Shown here piece by piece: positions 62,973-64,000 of a DNA stretch of 64,000 nt. This stretch comes from Cylindrotheca closterium. Taxonomy: Eukaryota > Bacillariophyta > Bacillariophyceae > Bacillariales > Bacillariaceae. Position 1 is the stretch's first letter. Every line of letters starts with the position of its first letter. The notes beneath the pieces were generated by a model. It saw only the letters and a list, made by a program, of their open reading frames with translations, was not told the origin of the DNA and did no database searches. The stretch lies in NCBI GenBank assembly GCA_933822405.4, contig CAKOGP040000668.1, positions 196,602-260,601 of the forward strand. Direction: 5' to 3'. A program made the translations under genes and the position numbers.

Positions 62973-64000
62973 TCATTTATTTTTAAACTTCCGAAATTCT
63001 CGGAACAACTGGGCAATCTTTGTGTTGGTCTCTTTATCATTGCTCTTCACCCACACGCCACTGTCTATTTGCTTCAGAAACCGCCTCCCCTCGGAACTAA
63101 TGATACCACTGACCTCAGAAACGATCTCTTTTCTCCTGAGTCCAGGAGCAGTGTCATAGGCATCCCTGTACTTGAAAGCCAGCCCTCGAAAGTGGATATT
63201 GCCTGGATTGTATTGGACCAAGCGGCCTCGTCCGAGCAAGATGTCGCCGTCGGTAGGTATGATGGGCGAATACTTCTCCACATTATTACCTGATGCTCCA
63301 TGAGCAACAGCATTGCCTACCAACGTTTCTGCGTCATGATTGACTGCAATGGCCCCTTTGGATCCTCCTGCTGATACCAATGCAGGAAAAATGCTACTCC
63401 GTCCCATCCCAGCAAGGCGCTCGTAGAGCCAATCATTTCGAATATCCTCACGAAGAGTGCCCTCCGCATCGATGGGGATAGAGTCGACGTTGATGCCGTG
63501 GCTCCGAAGTTGGTACTGCAACTCGGTGTCACTGCCATAATGCATACGACTCCTCACCTTACAGTAAGAATAATCCCCAACCACTTTGAATACGATTTTT
63601 AGTACTGAATTGAATGGACCAAGCTTTTCTTGGCGTGCCTTTAGGCAATAGTGTGTCGCTGAGAACCGGATAGGAAGGCTTAGTATCATGTCGATGCTTG
63701 CCATTGTCAAGTTGATGTGTGGCATTGTAGGCCGCTTTTCTTTCTTCGAAATGTCGTATAAAACGTATACGAGCTGGAAAGGACGACGAGCCAATGATAT
63801 TAGTATGAGATCAACGAGAGTTGAGAAAAGGTGGACACACAAACAGTGAAATAGCGACGACTGGGCTGGATGCATCCACTTACTCCTTTCATCTGCACTT
63901 CTGGGATCGGAATGAGAATGTTGAAGTAGACATAGTAAGCAACTCGACAATAGGATTCCGCACTGGCGCCACCAATAAGCTCCGGGATCGAGTACATAAC
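62973..64000 (-). CDS. Sec14-like/DUF6824 protein, 3' part (runs off window)
   Basis: Predicted exons 64000-63884 (partial) and 63773-62973 (110-bp intron, GTAAGT...CCAG, phase 0), 305 residues visible. The first exon carries CRVAYYVYFNILIPIPEVQMKG, the helix that precedes the Sec14-like lipid pocket. The second exon has VLYDISKKEKRPT, HYGSDTELQYQLRSHG and a C-terminal DUF6824 domain (ILLGRGRLVQYNPGNIHFRGL, RRFLKQ, W-V-K). The N-terminal half lies outside the window. This copy keeps the intron after QMKG (as in the 40-47 kb copies), but reads straight through the place where those copies have their first intron. It is the most divergent of the complete DUF6824 domains here. Confidence 0.82.
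   Translation of the reverse strand, partial: YVLDPGAYWWRQCGILLSSCLLCLLQHSHSDPRSADERSKWMHPAQSSLFHCLCVHLFSTLVDLILISLARRPFQLVYVLYDISKKEKRPTMPHINLTMASIDMILSLPIRFSATHYCLKARQEKLGPFNSVLKIVFKVVGDYSYCKVRSRMHYGSDTELQYQLRSHGINVDSIPIDAEGTLREDIRNDWLYERLAGMGRSSIFPALVSAGGSKGAIAVNHDAETLVGNAVAHGASGNNVEKYSPIIPTDGDILLGRGRLVQYNPGNIHFRGLAFKYRDAYDTAPGLRRKEIVSEVSGIISSEGRRFLKQIDSGVWVKSNDKETNTKIAQLFREFRKFKNK

Noticed and set aside
1..64000. tRNA, rRNA or other structured RNA genes
   Set aside because: Reading the intergenic stretches by eye gave no cloverleaf with matching A/B boxes and no rRNA-like segment; a tRNAscan/Infernal run would settle this.

Overview
The window looks like nuclear DNA of a diatom, probably a raphid pennate (Seminavis or Pseudo-nitzschia-like; the genus is a guess). 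Support: short GT-AG introns of about 59-150 bp; several N-termini that are signal peptides ending in an ASAF-like motif, the plastid-import signature of diatoms; an HSF-type gene; a gametolysin (M11) protease; BspA-like leucine-rich-repeat genes; and several DUF6824-domain genes. Gene order is mixed-strand with no operons. I found no rRNA, tRNA, CRISPR array or intact transposon.

Layout. 1-127: fragment of a Sec14-like/DUF6824 gene. 0.8-9.2 kb: small secreted protein, Patched/NPC1-like sterol-sensing RND protein (-), complete Sec14-like/DUF6824 gene (-), a plastid-targeted protein with an internally duplicated 'WQGP' module (+), and a plastid membrane protein (-). 9.8-12.4 kb: protein with ten ubiquitin-like domains (-). 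12.4-15.3 kb: no convincing gene. 15.3-25.2 kb: HSF-type gene (+), a PDZ/Vps53-C-terminal fusion (-), a second WQGP-family gene with a long Gly/Ser repeat tail (+), and organellar methionyl-tRNA synthetase (-). 25.6-38.1 kb: one intronless 4,153-codon gene for an acidic, repetitive protein, including 5.7 near-identical 588-bp tandem units. 38.8-51.4 kb: accessory-like block with a broken LRR gene, three head-to-tail Sec14-like/DUF6824 genes, two extra copies of the last gene's 3' end (488-bp tandem array), a plastid-targeted protein (-), and a second broken LRR gene carrying a 1,015-bp tandem duplication. 51.5-64 kb: membrane-anchored FG-GAP-type propeller protein (-), multipass membrane protein (+), gametolysin-like protease (-), TMEM256/DUF423 protein (+), electron-transfer-flavoprotein:ubiquinone oxidoreductase (-), and the 3' part of another Sec14-like/DUF6824 gene (-).

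The genes do not form one pathway. Housekeeping organelle genes (MetRS, ETF-QO) sit among fast-evolving lineage-specific families. Three features stand out: local amplification of the Sec14-like/DUF6824 fusion family with different intron sets in different copies, tandem-repeat growth inside coding regions, and unusual domain fusions (PDZ with Vps53 C-terminus; ten ubiquitin-like folds with a Lys/Ser tail). Exon coordinates are my own splice predictions from GT/AG sites, reading frame and comparison among paralogues; none has transcript support here.
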